Shown here piece by piece: positions 34,853 through 46,263 of a stretch of DNA of 64,000 bases (position 1 is its first letter; the number at the start of each line of letters is the position of its first letter). Both the position numbers and the translations under genes were made by a program. Below the pieces are notes generated by a model. That model had not been told where the DNA came from and did not search any database. It saw only the letters and a program-made list of their open reading frames with translations. Source of the stretch: Aquatica leii (Eukaryota; Arthropoda; Insecta; Coleoptera; Lampyridae); assembly GCA_035610365.1 (NCBI GenBank), contig CM069439.1:22333533-22397532 (forward strand). The letters run 5' to 3'.

Positions 34853-35310
34853 ACCCCTTCCTCGTCCAAAACACTTCTATTAATTGGTAGCTTAAAGTAA
34901 TTCTTAGTCCTTGATGGCAAAGATAACTTATGTCTAACGCTAATAGAATTGTAATTAAGGTTAAAAGAAGTTGGTAAAACAAGATTTAAAAAACAAAGGA
35001 GCGGGTTTTTCGATAAAAGAGTAATGACGGGTAACCAAAGAAGAGATAGCTCAAAACCATGATCACGATTAAAACTATTGGGTTCTTTAATGAAGTATAG
35101 ATACTCTCTCAAATTTTTTTATTGAAAAAGAATAGAGATATGGCAATCAGCAAAACGTTATCAAAATGTATCTTGTGACCTATAGTAAAATGGTGTTCAG
35201 CAACTGCGGATTTAGAAATATGCCTTTTCTTTACACAACGATCATGTTCTGAAATGCAAGTATAGACAGAACGACCGGTTTCACCAATGTAGACTAAACT
35301 ACATGATCAA
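34853..35310 (-). pseudogene. Penelope-like element, GIY-YIG endonuclease and C-terminus
   Basis: Minus strand: SLVYIGETGRSVYTCISEHD (from about 35300), KSAVAEHHFTIGHKIHF, then REYLYFIKEPNSFNRDHGFE and LSLLWLPVITLL. These are the Y-I-G-E-T-G-R-S motif, the SAVAEHxxxxGHxIxF block and the REYxExIxIxKxxNxFNRDxGxxLSxxW tail of Penelope endonucleases. Several stops and frameshifts are visible. It abuts a Penelope reverse transcriptase piece on the other strand at about 35310. Confidence 0.8.
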
Positions 35311-36160
35311 TGGCAAATGACTTGACTTTGGTTCCTCTTATTGATAAATGTTTATCATCCACTTCCTCCCAATTTGATAACAAGTTTTACGAGCAGGTTC
35401 GTGATGCTGCTATGGGTCCTCCTCTATTACTTGTTGTAGCTAACATTTTTATGGAATCTTTTGAAGCGGTTGGTTTGAAAACACTAATATTAAAACGTAA
35501 AGTATGGTTTAGGTGTGTGAACGACACGATTATTGTTTGATTTCATGGTCATCTCGATTTGTCTAAGTTTCTTGATCATCTAAACATTATAAAAAACGAA
35601 AGTAATGGTTCTTAGTTAGATTTCGGTTACTTATTTAAGTTCTTTGATATCTCTTCCACCCTGATAAAACCCCTTACAAAAGTCGACAAAACGCTGGCAA
35701 CTTTGGTTACTAGAATGACACGGTCCAAACCCGAAAGACGTTCTCATCTTAGTATACATTCTGGCCGTGGAAGTCTTTGCTATTACAAATGTACATAATT
35801 AAAATACTACATACTGTAATTTACCTAATCCTCAATTCTTTAACAACTTAAGAAATATTATAAATAATGCTATTAACAAATATTAAGAAGTTACGATAAA
35901 CTTTAAACCTGGCTTCTGTGAGAACTAAAGTTGGGTTTTTTTCTCAAATACACAAATTGTCGGATCGGTTTAAGCTTGCCGCTTGTATATAAAAATGTAA
36001 CTATACAAGCTTTAAACAAATCTAAATATATAGAAAATTCGTATTTTATCGGATAAATCATCTGAAATCATTTTCCAAGATTTTTTGCAAATCATAATTT
36101 GATTATTGTCAGATGCAATTCAAAACTTGATACCAAATTTATCGGGTTTATTACTCATAT
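35311..36160 (+). pseudogene. Penelope-like element, reverse transcriptase scrap
   Basis: Plus strand: FDNKFYEQVRDAAMGPPLLL, then VVANIFMESFEAVGLKTL and VWFRCVNDTIIV. These correspond to the FxxxFYxQxxGxAMGSPLSPVxANIFMExFE and VWFRYVDDT motifs. The catalytic YVDD reads CVND here, so the enzyme would be inactive. After the stop at 35538-35540 the frame still shows LDLSKFLDHLNIIKNESNGS and TLATLVTRMTRSKPERRSHL, typical of the following region. It decays out by about 36160. Confidence 0.75.
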
Positions 36161-36209
36161 ATTTTTATAGACATGTTAAAGAAAAATTGTTCTAAATTCT
36201 ACGTTAAAG

Positions 36210-37242
36210 TTTTGACAGTCATTTTTTCCCCACTTCTTTTACAAGTTTTGTTTTGGTAATTGTAAAAGTTTTTTTCCTTTGTTTTTTTGTTCTTTTTCTT
36301 GCTTCTAAAATTTCAGTCATTCATTTTTTCTCCTTCAGTTACATTTTTTATATCAATAATAGCTTTGTCCTTACACTCTGCACAAAGATTAAGCATAGAA
36401 TCTTTTGATTTTATGTTGCAAGTAACAAGGTTGCAGAGATTTTCAATATTTTTCTTTTATTAATTCGCTTAATTTGTGCTGCATGTTTAAATGTTTCTTG
36501 CAAAGACAAGAATTTCTGTCAAGAAGTTTTGGTTAAACTATCCAGCACGGGCTACGTTGTATGTAGTACTTCAAGGTTTTATTTAACAGCCTTTTTTGAT
36601 ATTTAATTTTACCCCAAGTCGTTTTTTACCATGAGTTAGAATAGTATTATTATCTCTATTGAAAAAATCAGATTTTTTTTTATATAAGATATTTCCCGAC
36701 TCAAACTTATCTCTTGAAAACTTTTCCCGGAATAACACCTATTTGAATTTTTTTGTAAAGAAACAAATTAGTACTTTTTTATTATCTTGCCTGTGCAAGC
36801 TTAAGATATTATCTTTTTTAGAATTGCAGCTTGCATAGTTTTCCTTTAATTGTAAAACCATAGCGTTGTGAAACACCAATTTTTTTTAAATTCTATCTGG
36901 AACAAAGACTTTCTGGGTGTCTTGTGTTGCTTTGGAAAAAAGACTAAATGGGTTGTATAGTGTTATTGTTATTATTACGTCTTTCCTTTTTCTTGTATCT
37001 GTAGTACTTTTTGTACTTCTCAGCCTTGTTTTTTCGTTTTTCTTAACTCGTTTTTTTCCCGATGCTTTATTAACTTCTGCATAGAAACTTTTAGAGGTAT
37101 CATTATCTTCCGCAGAATCTAGTTGCAGTTGTTGTCTATCCCCATGTTCTGGGGTGCCTGGTGGTATTGTCTCAAAAAGAATAAAATCTGTCTAAATTCG
37201 GTAATTTTTTTCTGGCGATTCTTTGTCTGGTACACACGCCAT
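36210..37242 (-). pseudogene. Relic of an unnamed dispersed insect gene family (DRxxCxCxxH type)
   Basis: Minus strand. Begins MACVPDKESPEKNYRI at 37242, then FETIPPGTPEHGDRQQLQLD, VNKASGKKRVKKNEKTRLRS, FFNRDNNTILTHGKKRL, LLNKTLKYYIQRSP and LLDRNSCLCKKHLNMQHKLS. I remember similar predicted proteins in insects and other animals with an order of RDDxSRxxxGKK, a lysine-rich linker, then DRDTCxCxxHxNM; I know no function for them. They are probably transposon-derived, which is inference. Several stops and frameshifts are present, and no terminal repeats were found. Confidence 0.4.
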
Positions 37243-37244
37243 TT

Positions 37245-39770
37245 TTTTCTTTGAAACCGCTGTTTTCGAACAGAGAACAGATTTCACTCTCGACTATTTT
37301 TTAAATATTTAAATCTTTGCTCTCTCTCTATCGACTTGTATAAACGCTATTTAAAAACTTTATTTTACAGTAGATATTCGTCAAATTTGTCACATATCGG
37401 TCAATTTTGTCACAAACTAGATCGTGTTGAGCCTGGCCGTGACGAAGCTAAGACTTTCATAAAAGTGCACCAAAACCAACCATTGAAACACCAAAATGCT
37501 TATACTTGTTATTCTAACCTAATCTATAATTTGCACAAATCAATTTTAAACGTTAGTACATTGCAAAAAATATTTGTTTAATTCGTAATCAATGTGACGT
37601 ACCAGACACTCAATAAACACATTTTCCAAATTAGCAACAATTTTGTTAAAATAATGGCTAAATTCTTATAATGTTTCTCCACAGACCATCAACTAGTAGT
37701 TCATTTATGGCTGACAGTTAAAGCAAACAGTAGCTCTATCTGTATTTTTATTAAAAACAATAGAGAGTGTGACAAACCTTACAGAAAAATATGTGACAAA
37801 GCATTTAGTTATTTTTCAACGAAGTAGAAAAGAAAAATGTAATTGTTTTCTCTTCGAACGGTATTTGCGAAAAAAAAGTTTTTACAATAGATGCATTTGA
37901 TTATTTAGTTCTTTTAATGTCCTAGCAATATTCTTACCAAATTCTACCGAAATAATTATATTTCTTTTGATCATAATATTGATAAATCTGACTAAAAACA
38001 TGCCTAGCATGTGACGTGACGAACCCTGCCACTTTTAGCATTAAGACATGATAAAATGTGGAAAATATTTTCTTCACAGTAGTATCAATAATGGGCTGAA
38101 GTACGTACACTTTGAGCGTTAAATAAAGTATTTTAATTAAAAATAATATTGTGCCGTTGATTGTAGTGTTTAGCAGAAGATACCCGATTTTTCGACGTAT
38201 TACGTGCTGAAAACGTAGGCGCGCCGCTAAGAAATTAGCATCAATCCATCTCTTGGTCAGCATATTTACTAACCACTTTGCTCATTGTTGTAGATTACTG
38301 CAGAAACTTGATTTTAGGTTATAGCAATGTTTCCATGCAGCACTTGAATTGCTATGAAGTTCAAGGTTCCGTTTATAAGAACTTGATCATTCTTTTATTG
38401 AGAATCTATTTTTTGAAAACAAAAACTGCGTTAAAACAAATTAACAACTTTTGTTATGTACTAATTTATTTAATACAAATAACCACAACTTTAATGTGAA
38501 TTGTTCAATATTTTAAATATTTTGACGTGGTAATTTACATATTTACTTTGTCAGCATATCAAACATAAAGATTAAAAACATAATTAAAAAATATAACTAC
38601 TTACATAATAATCATTTTAACTATTAAAAAAAGTATTTCGTTAGTGGTATGTAAATAATATAACAAAATAATATCATCAGCAATTTTGGTTTATAATGAT
38701 AAAAGTAATTATCATATCTAACGGTCATAAAGATGTACAAATCTAAAAACGTTTGTATTGCTGAAGAAAAAACATTAATATCAGGTTGTATTTTATTTAA
38801 AAAGGTATTAAAAACAAAGAAATATAAAATCAAATTACATTTCAAATAAGTTTGCCATTCGCAAAAAATAAGTGAGCAGTAAAACGATTAGATTAGAAAT
38901 TGGAATAGATTGAAATCAGACTCGATATATCATGCCTTGTAAAATGTGCCAGAAAATAATAAAATATATGTAAGGTATTGTGCCCTATCGTCTTAGACGA
39001 CACTAGTTGGTGCAGATAAATTATAGAGAGGGGTGCGCGGTAAAGAAAGTCGTGTTTCACACTTATTAGCACGTAGTTAGGCATCTTCCAGTAAATATTA
39101 CAATCAACGATTGTACGTGCTGCAAAACATTTTATTACACTGAGACAGTAACCAGTGGCATCAAATGAAGATGACCCCACTACGATTATCACTGTCAGAA
39201 TTGTACAAAGATACATTATCAATTTCATATTGTAGTTTTTGAGATTTTTCAACATCTTCAACATAAAGTAACTAAAGTTCTTGATACAATGTGTAAGTAT
39301 TTATACTTACTAATTTTCCAAAATTTCTAGAAAGTGTCTGGTAATTAAAAATATCATTATTTGATTTCACTTACTTGTGTTTAAAAATTTATCAAAGCAT
39401 GCAGATTAGAAAATAATTGCAACCGTCATAATAACCGCAATCGTACCGACATTATGATTGGAAATGCATTTACATGCACAATGGAAACAAAAATTACTAT
39501 ATAATCAGTCCGAAGTAATAAGATTTTGTTAAAATTAGAACGATCGCAAAAAAAATATAAGGAAATTCAAATTGAGATCGGTTTTAACCGCATACGTACT
39601 GTTAGAAAAAAATACATTGTTGAAGTCTCTACGACAAAATGAATGCGGGGTCAAAAACATCCAAAAATATTAGAAAAAGCAATAAATCCGAAAGTTAAAG
39701 ATCATGTACTGTTTTTTACTAACACCTCTTATTTACCATACTCTATGTGTATAATATCAAAACTGCCTTG
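37245..39770. other. AT-rich stretch with two unexplained minus-strand open frames
   Basis: Open frames at 38263-37934 (109 codons) and 39264-38893 (123 codons), both minus, are the longest here. The second has a hydrophobic start (LIMYLCTILTVIIVVGS) that would pass as a signal peptide. Neither matches a family I know, neither has convincing splice sites, and both may be chance. Confidence 0.3.
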
Positions 39771-39878
39771 GTTTAGATTTTTAATTTTTTTAATTTAATC
39801 TAATTTCCTTGTACTTTTCGGTGTCGCATTATGCCCCTGTTTACAATATATGTACCTTATAAATCTTATTACATTTGA

Positions 39879-42786
39879 TTAGCAATTCTTAATTAATTTA
39901 TTCCAAGTCTTTCTGTCTCTTGTCAGGTTCCTTACTTCTCTCCATTGTATGTTTCTATTTTCCGCTGCTACTTTTACTTGTTCCTCCCATTTCCTTCTTG
40001 GTCTGCCTACTGCGTTTTTCTCCTCTGTTCTTGCTTTATATACTCTCTTCGCTATTATGTTGTCATCCATTCGAAGCAGATGTCCCATCCAACCTAACTG
40101 CCTTTCTTCTACCAGTGTCAATATAGGTTTCACTTTCAATTGTTCCGTTATATTTTCATTTCTCCTCTGTCCAATCTTGTTATTCCTTTAATTTTCCTGA
40201 AATATCTCATCTCCATTGCTCTAATTTTGCTCTCGTTTTTTCTGTGTATCGTCCATGATTCGCTGCCATAAATTAACGATGGTCGCACTACTTTTTTATA
40301 TACTTCTGATTTTATTTGTTCTGGAGTTTCTTTTTGCCTGAGGAACGTGTTTTTAAGTGTGTTGAAAAATGTTCCTACATTACCTATTCTTTCCATTATT
40401 TCGTTATCTATTTCTCCTTTGTTATCTATTATTGTACCTAGATATTTAAAGTTTGTTACTTGTTCTAGTGTTCGTCCTTTTATCTTGATATTGTGTTGAA
40501 AGACTGTCTTGGCCATAATCATAGTTTTAGTTTTTTCTATATTTATCTCCATGTTTATTTTGCTGAGCTCGCGATCGTAGATATTAATGTTTTCTTGGAG
40601 TTTTTCCGCTGATTCTGCCAGTAGTACCATATCATCCGCGAATAGTAGTTCCTGTATTGTTATACTATTCAATCTCTAACTTCCCACTTCCATATTGTAG
40701 CATTTCTTTTTACAAATCTTCACTATGTCGTCCATGAGTACTGAGAATAGGAGTGGGCTGAGCACGCATCCCTGTTTCAGTCCTATTTTTGTTTCGAATT
40801 GCTCTGACTCGTTGTTATGTGTTCTTACTTTATTTCTATTGTCTTTGCATAGTACTTTGATCACATCTATCATATCATTGCTTATTCCTTTTCTTTCTAG
40901 GCTTTTCCAAACATCCTTTCTCCTTACCCTGTCGAACGCTTTTTGCTGGGCAATAAAGCAAATATGAATTTCCTTCTTTTTCTTTATGGTTTTTTCCCCT
41001 AATTGTCTGATTGTGAAAATTAGGTCCTGTGTGCTTCTCCCTCTACGGAACCCATGTTGTGACTCCTCCAGCGAGTTTTCGATTTCTTCTCTCAGTCGCT
41101 TCTCGATAATGCTGCTTAATACTTTGCCGGGTATACTCGTTAGTGTAATGCCCCTATAATTTGAGCATTTTTTTATGTCTCCTTTTTTGTATAGGGGTAG
41201 TATTATTCCTATATTCTAGTCTGTGGGTATTATTTTTTGTGCTATTATTTCGTTTAGCAACTCACGGAATTCCTCTACAGCTATCTGTCCCATATATCTC
41301 AACATTTCGCCTGTGATTTCATCTTCTCCTGGTGCTTTCCCTAGTTTGAGTTTCTTGATTGCTTCAACGATTTCTTCTTTTGCGATTTTTTGTATCTTTT
41401 GTGTATCCCCATGTCCCGTTCTTATTTCCTTTATCTCTTGTTCTACGTCATTATTTCTTGCTTTTGTTAGTTCTTCAAAGTATTCCTTCCATCTTTGCAT
41501 TATTTCTCTCTCTTCGGTTATCACTTTCCCGTTTTCATCTTTTATGTTTCTTAGTTTGGGTGGTTTCTTTTGTTTTAATTGCTTTAATGTATTATAGAAA
41601 AGTTTTTGATTCTCTAAATAATTTACTGTCATCCTGTTTCCGAACTCTTCCCATGTCTTTTCCTTTGCTTTTTTTATACTTTTCTTTACTTCGGTTCGTA
41701 TTTTCTTGTATGTGCTTCTTCCGATCCAGTTATTATATACTTTTTCCATTTTTCCTTCTTTTCTTTGACTTTTTGTTGTATCTCGGTTGACCACCATCTG
41801 CTTCCCTTCCTGTATATGTTCACAATTTTCTTTACTCCACAGCTAGTTCTTGCTGCTTCTAGAATGTTGTCTTTAAAGTGTCTCCATTTCCTTTCTATAT
41901 CTTCGCCCTCTCTTTTATTTTGGACAATTTTCTTCTCTAGACTTTCTTGGTAAATTTTTTGTATTTCACTCTCCTTTAGCCTATAACTTTTAATTTTTTG
42001 TTTTACTATTATCTTCCTTTTTATCTCATCTTTATCTTTCGCGTTTGTCCAGAGTTCCATTTTTAGTAGGAAATGGTCACTTCCTATTTCGGCGTTTCTT
42101 TTCACCCTTACATCCTTTACTCTGTTCCAATTTTTTGTATTTACAATAAAGTAGTCAATGATTGACTTCTCGTTCCTGGAGCGGACTTCCCTGGTGCATT
42201 TGTGTATGTCCTTGTGCATAAATTTCGTGTTGGTGATCACCAAGTCATTTCCAACACATAGGTCTATTAGCCTTCTACCGTTATCATTTTTAGTATTTTC
42301 GCCCTGCTGCCCCATGTGCGTTTCTATGCCTTCATTGTTATTGCTTACTCTGCCATTCATATCTCCCATTATAATTACATTTCTTTCTCCTCTATCAATT
42401 TCCATTTGTAGTAGATCATAAAACTGGTCTTTCATTTCCTTCCTCTCATTATCATTGAGCGCATACGCTACTATTATCGTCCACCCTTCGTCATTGTCTA
42501 TTTTGATGTCTAGTGCCAGCAGCCTTTCATTGATATACCTTTCTTCCCTGATATTTTTTACTTTATCAGCTTTTACTATTAACCCTACCCCTTTTGCTCC
42601 CCATTCTTTTTGTTCTACTCCTGACCAATATAGCCAGTGTCTTTCGTTTAGTTCCATTTCTCCTTTCCCTTCTCTTTTGGTTTCCGTTATGCTTAAATAG
42701 TCGATGTTTTGCATTTGCATCTCCTCGATTATTTCATCTTCTTTCCCTATGATGCTTTTCACATTCCAGGTGCCAATTTTTATCAC
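39879..42786 (-). pseudogene. LINE ORF2: AP endonuclease and reverse transcriptase
   Basis: About 970 codons. The endonuclease (residues 1 to about 240) keeps its active-site residues: Asn8 in TWNVKS, Glu35 in ITETK, Asp/Asn in MGDMNGRV, and GSDHF. A linker follows with RWKEYFEELTKARN, then reverse transcriptase: LKLGKAPGEDEITGEMLRYM, NYRGITLTSIPGK, QHGFRRGRSTQDLIFTIRQL, GLKQGCVLSPLLFSVLMDDI and LLFADDMVLLAES (catalytic FADD intact). In motif A the expected Asp is Ala (CFIAQQKAFDRV). Breaks: a frameshift near 41730, TAG at 41216-41218 in place of Trp, TAG at 40676-40678, and a frameshift near 40143. The C-terminus ends GRPRRKWEEQVKVAAENRNI and stops at 39879. Confidence 0.8.
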
Positions 42787-43053
42787 GTCTCTTTTTTGTT
42801 TTATTTCCTTTAGTTCTTCTTTGTTTTATTGTTTATTTCCTTTCCTATTTTTTTTGTTTTTGTTTTTGATGTATTCTCATTTGCGCATTTCTTTGTTCAT
42901 TGCCTTTTTTGTCATCGTTTTCTCCTATCCTATCTTTTTCTACCAGTTTTTTCTCCCGGTACTGGATATTTTCTGTAGTTGTTCATCCAAAGTGTTTCCC
43001 TCTGGGGACCTTTCTGTTACTGTCCTCTTTAGTGTATTTGCTTCTAGACTATC

Positions 43054-43660
43054 TTACTTTGTCCATTTTTCTTTCTTTCTTAAATCTTCGACTTTGTATA
43101 TTTGGTCGTTCACAATTAGCATATTGAATTTTAACTGCGCCTTAAACCCTCTTTTTCGCGCTTTTTTCAGGTGTGGTATTAATCTCCTTCTTTCTTCTTG
43201 TGTTTCCTGGTGTAGTCTTGGTCGATCCATATGTCAGATCCTTTAAGTTTTTTCGCATTCTGAAGGATTGCTAGTTTCGTACTTTCTTTAGTTAATTTAA
43301 CGTGTATTGGTCTTTTCTTGTCCTTGCTGTAGCCCCCAATTCTTCTGGCTTGGTCGGTATCGGCTTTTATGTCTATGTTCATACCTATTTTTTGAATAAT
43401 TGTTTGTAATTTGGCCCTTAACTCATTTTCATTTTCGTTTTCTTCATCTGTTACACCTTTTATTACAATATTCTTTTTTCTTACTTCTCTTTCTAGATTA
43501 ATTATTTTTCCTTCTTGCGCTAATATTTGTGCTTTTAATTTTACGTTTTCTTCTTTTACTTGTTTCATTTCTGATACTAGTGTATCTAATTTTGTATTCA
43601 TTTGGTTCATGTTCCCTTCTATTCTTTGAAACATTTCCTCAATTTTGTCGAACTCACTTA
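43054..43660 (-). pseudogene. LINE ORF1 protein (coiled coil, RNA-binding type)
   Basis: The frame is open from about 43660. ISEFDKIEEMFQRIEGNMNQ precedes a coiled coil of about 50 residues (MKQVKEENVKLKAQILAQEG) followed by VRKKNIVIKGVTDEENENE, ADTDQARRIGGYSKDKKRPI and LKGSDIWIDQDYTR. Such LINE ORF1 proteins bind the element RNA as multimers. A frameshift near 43190 ends the long frame; the reading continues as LIPHLKKARKRGFKAQLKFN to a TAA at 43054. The usual start Met at the IleSer position reads ATA, so the first in-frame ATG is 43634. Confidence 0.7.
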
Positions 43661-44269
43661 TCTTTAATTTTAATTAATCACTTTAATTGAATTTTACAGT
43701 AATTTATTTCTCTGTTCACAATTTGTACGTGGGTGTTAACCTTTTAATTATTAATTCTTGTGCATTCCTGGATATGCTTCCTTTTAAACATTTATTTGTT
43801 ATTTAATCGTCTTGTAGCGCGCAGTGCTATCACCCAAGCGACCTTTCGGAGGTGATATCACTTATCCCTCGACGTTGTTTGTATATTTATTCGTATATTT
43901 AATATTCAATATTTACAAATTGGTACTTAATTAACCCGTTTCTCCTTTCTTCTTAAATTTTTATTTATATAATCTAATCTTATGCAATTAATTCTCTTTA
44001 TAATTAACGTAAAGGCTCAGATTTTGAGTTTGTTTACGGAGCGATTGACACACGTGCACTCACCTTCCACTTCGTCTCTTAACTTGTTTAGATTTAAAAA
44101 AAAATAAACAGGGGGTTCAAAACAAACAGTGTATTTAAAATTCTTTGTTTCCAGATGTAGAATATACAATACACCGTATTGATGTTAGAATAAAAGAAGA
44201 TATAGCTGTCTACGACAAACATTTTAAAAATGAAATATTACTTTCTTTAAGCTATTAATTTTTTTTCAT

Positions 44270-44322
44270 GTATTTGCTCGCGGCTGTAGGGCTCTACGGA
44301 TCACACTTTGAGAAACGCTGCT
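44270..44322. repeat. Possible hAT terminal fragment
   Basis: GGATCACACTTTGAGAAACG followed by CTGCTG; its reverse complement begins CAGCAGCGTTTCTCAAAGTG, close to the CAGxGGTTCTCAAACT tip of hAT elements. The partner end was not found. Confidence 0.45.
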
Positions 44323-44607
44323 GTAGAGTAACAAAATTAGGAGTGACCAAACATATGTAGAACCAAGGACACACACTAAACTGTGACGACACAAAAGTGC
44401 TGGTTAGAATATTTTTCTAATTTTCTCGGCTAATCTGCAAAACGGTGGCCTCTAAAAAAACCATCTAAAACACAGTAGACCTTGACTATCAATATTACAC
44501 TCACTGTAAAAATTCTACGTATGTGAGAAGGACACAAACACTTTTTCTCAATAATGCCAAGTCAACTATACTGTAACGGAGACAAAAGTGAAAGCCTGTA
44601 AATCACA

Positions 44608-44790
44608 AAGCTTTTTCTATCAGTAAAAATTCTTTAAAAATACAAGCCGCAATGTGTTCCAAAACGTTAGTTTGTTTAAGTTATAAACGAAAAACGTCAA
44701 GTATAATTCTTTGTTTTAGCTCACAAAAAGAAACCAGGACCAAGCCTAAAAATCTGAGTTTTCCATTGCGAAGCGGTCTACGGCAAAAAT
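44608..44790 (+). repeat. Dispersed repeat shared with the mariner at 56.3-57.7 kb
   Basis: CTTTTTCTATCAGT, GCCGCAATGTGTTCCAAAAC, GTTAGTTTGTTTAAG and TTGTTTTAGCTCACAAAAAG appear in this order. The same order occurs in reverse at about 56385-56240, and its last part recurs at about 58895-58985. Confidence 0.6.
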
Positions 44791-46075
44791 ATTATGAAAT
44801 TTTTAGCAGTTTTAGTATATTTATGGTTGTTATTATTATTTATTGTATTGTAACTTAACTTAACAAAATGTTATCAAGCCAGAAAAAATGTTTTTTTAAA
44901 TTTTGTTTCAAATTAGATTGAAAACCATTTATCCGTGTTTTATTAATTACTAAAGTAGATTTAATTGTTAAGTATTTGTGCAAATTATTTATAAATTAAA
45001 CGTTAATTAATTAGAAATAAACTTAAAGTTTTTCTGATAGCACAAAAACGCCGAAATAAAAACTTTAATGTTTAGTCACTGCTGTTTTATTTCATCGTTT
45101 AAGTGGAAATTACATCGCGTTCTTGTGGCTGCTTTTTTCCTAGTAGTAATAAGTTCATTGCAAATTATACTTAAGTTAGCATTGCAAAACATTAATTAAT
45201 ATATTAAAGATAGTTTCTAAAAAAACGTTTAAATAATATAAAAAAATTTACAATTTTTTATACACAATTTAAAAATAAAAACATATTCTAAATCTAAGCA
45301 AAAACTTGAAGAAAAATGTTTATTTATTGCTATTTCGTTGACATCATGCTGAGAAACTGTAATAAAAGTATACTTACAAATTAATACAGAAACTTAATAA
45401 TAAATTAAGTAATTGGTTAAAAATTAAATAATTGTAGCATGTTTTTTTTATAGAATACAAGTTTTGTTAGATAGACTATAATTACACTTAATAATACATT
45501 TTTAACATTTACTTAAACACTTTATTTTTAAAAAAATAGAAATTTTGACAATAGCGTTTGGTCACGGAACAAGTAACATTAGAATATATAGTCGATTATA
45601 TAAAAGAAATATTATAATTTTATGTGAATTGCTGCTGTGATTGCATCTAAATGATACTGCGGTTGTTTGGACACGGTACCAAAAAATACCGCAACACTTG
45701 AAAAGTAGTTTATTCAAGTTTTCTTCAAAACAAAAGTGATTAGAAAATAGATTAAGCTTAGATTTATCTAATAATAGATTTCAGTAGTGCGCACTTCTAT
45801 CGAATCACATTTTACGTGCTTGGAAATATTTCAAAGCAATTTTCTCAAACACATCAATTGAGAAAAGTCTAGCACATCTATTTTAATTTCATCGGTCAAT
45901 TGGAAAAATAACAATAAAAGGTTTTAAAGAAAAATTTATTCACCAAATTATCGAAAAGAATTGTATCGTAATTGAAAATATATTAGTTAGATGAGGGCGT
46001 TTGACAAATAGAAGGTTATGTATTTAATGTTTCAATATCGTTTTTAATTTTTATAAAAGTGTAATTACATTGCAG

Positions 46076-46263
46076 GTCCCACGGGAAAGCCGACGATAAC
46101 TACCGCTCACAATACTTCAGCTACAGCATTGTTCATAAGTTGGCGCCCTCCTCATCATGAAACCATCCATGGAGAATTTCTTGGTTACCGAATATCATAC
46201 CGGCCTAGAGATCACGGAGAAGAAGCAATGAGAGATATCTACATTCGGGATCCATCAGCTGAG
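46076..46263 (+). CDS. sdk: Host exon: fibronectin type III domain, probably Sidekick
   Basis: The only convincing exon of a cellular gene. It is flanked by TTACATTGCAG (acceptor, ending 46075) and GAG|GTAAGT (donor from 46264). It is 188 bp: two bases complete a codon begun in the previous exon, then 62 codons, ending in phase 0. The reading is PTGKPTITTAHNTSATALF, ISWRPPHHETI, HGEFLGYRISYRPRD and EEAMRDIYIRDPSAE. This is the first two thirds of a fibronectin type III fold, with the strand-B Trp and the GYRISYR strand C. The HGEFLGYRxxYRPRD and IYIRDPxxE wording is what I recall from insect Sidekick, a synaptic and photoreceptor cell-adhesion protein with Ig and FnIII repeats. Other FnIII adhesion proteins are possible. 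No neighbouring exon was found in the window, so both introns are long or extend outside it. Confidence 0.6.

Larger units (their letters stand above)
39775..43690 (-). mobile_element. LINE, nearly complete two-ORF copy
   Basis: Minus strand. ORF1 (43660-43054), a spacer of about 270 bp, ORF2 (42786-39879) and a 3' untranslated region of about 100 bp ending in ATTAAA/AATTAAAAA-type repeats near 39775. Organisation: a coiled-coil ORF1 and an ORF2 with AP-like endonuclease, reverse transcriptase and a C-terminal GRPRRKWEEQV tail, without RNase H. This resembles the RTE-like insect elements often annotated as craniofacial-development-protein-2-like; the clade is not certain. 43690-44050 may hold more 5' untranslated sequence. 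Few breaks, so a fairly recent insertion relative to the other LINEs in the window. Confidence 0.8.
43695..46060. other. Mostly unique sequence; hAT tip and mariner-related repeat inside
   Basis: 43695-44090 may be LINE 5' untranslated sequence. 44270-44322 carries a hAT-like tip: minus strand CAGCAGCGTTTCTCAAAGTG. 44608-44735 matches mariner-end sequence (separate entry). 44860-46060 is AT-rich with no gene recognised, and leads into the host exon. Confidence 0.45.

Noticed and set aside
37934-38263. Minus-strand 109-codon hydrophobic frame, considered as a receptor exon
   Set aside because: No receptor motif recognised and no flanking splice signals. Too weak to call.
38893-39264. Minus-strand 123-codon frame with a signal-peptide-like start
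   Set aside because: Leu/Ile/Tyr-rich composition expected in AT-rich DNA, no family match, no convincing splice sites or neighbours. Left inside a spacer entry.
42158-43246. Long plus-strand frames rich in Phe, Ser and Leu
   Set aside because: They are the antisense of the LINE ORF1 and ORF2 and have no independent support.
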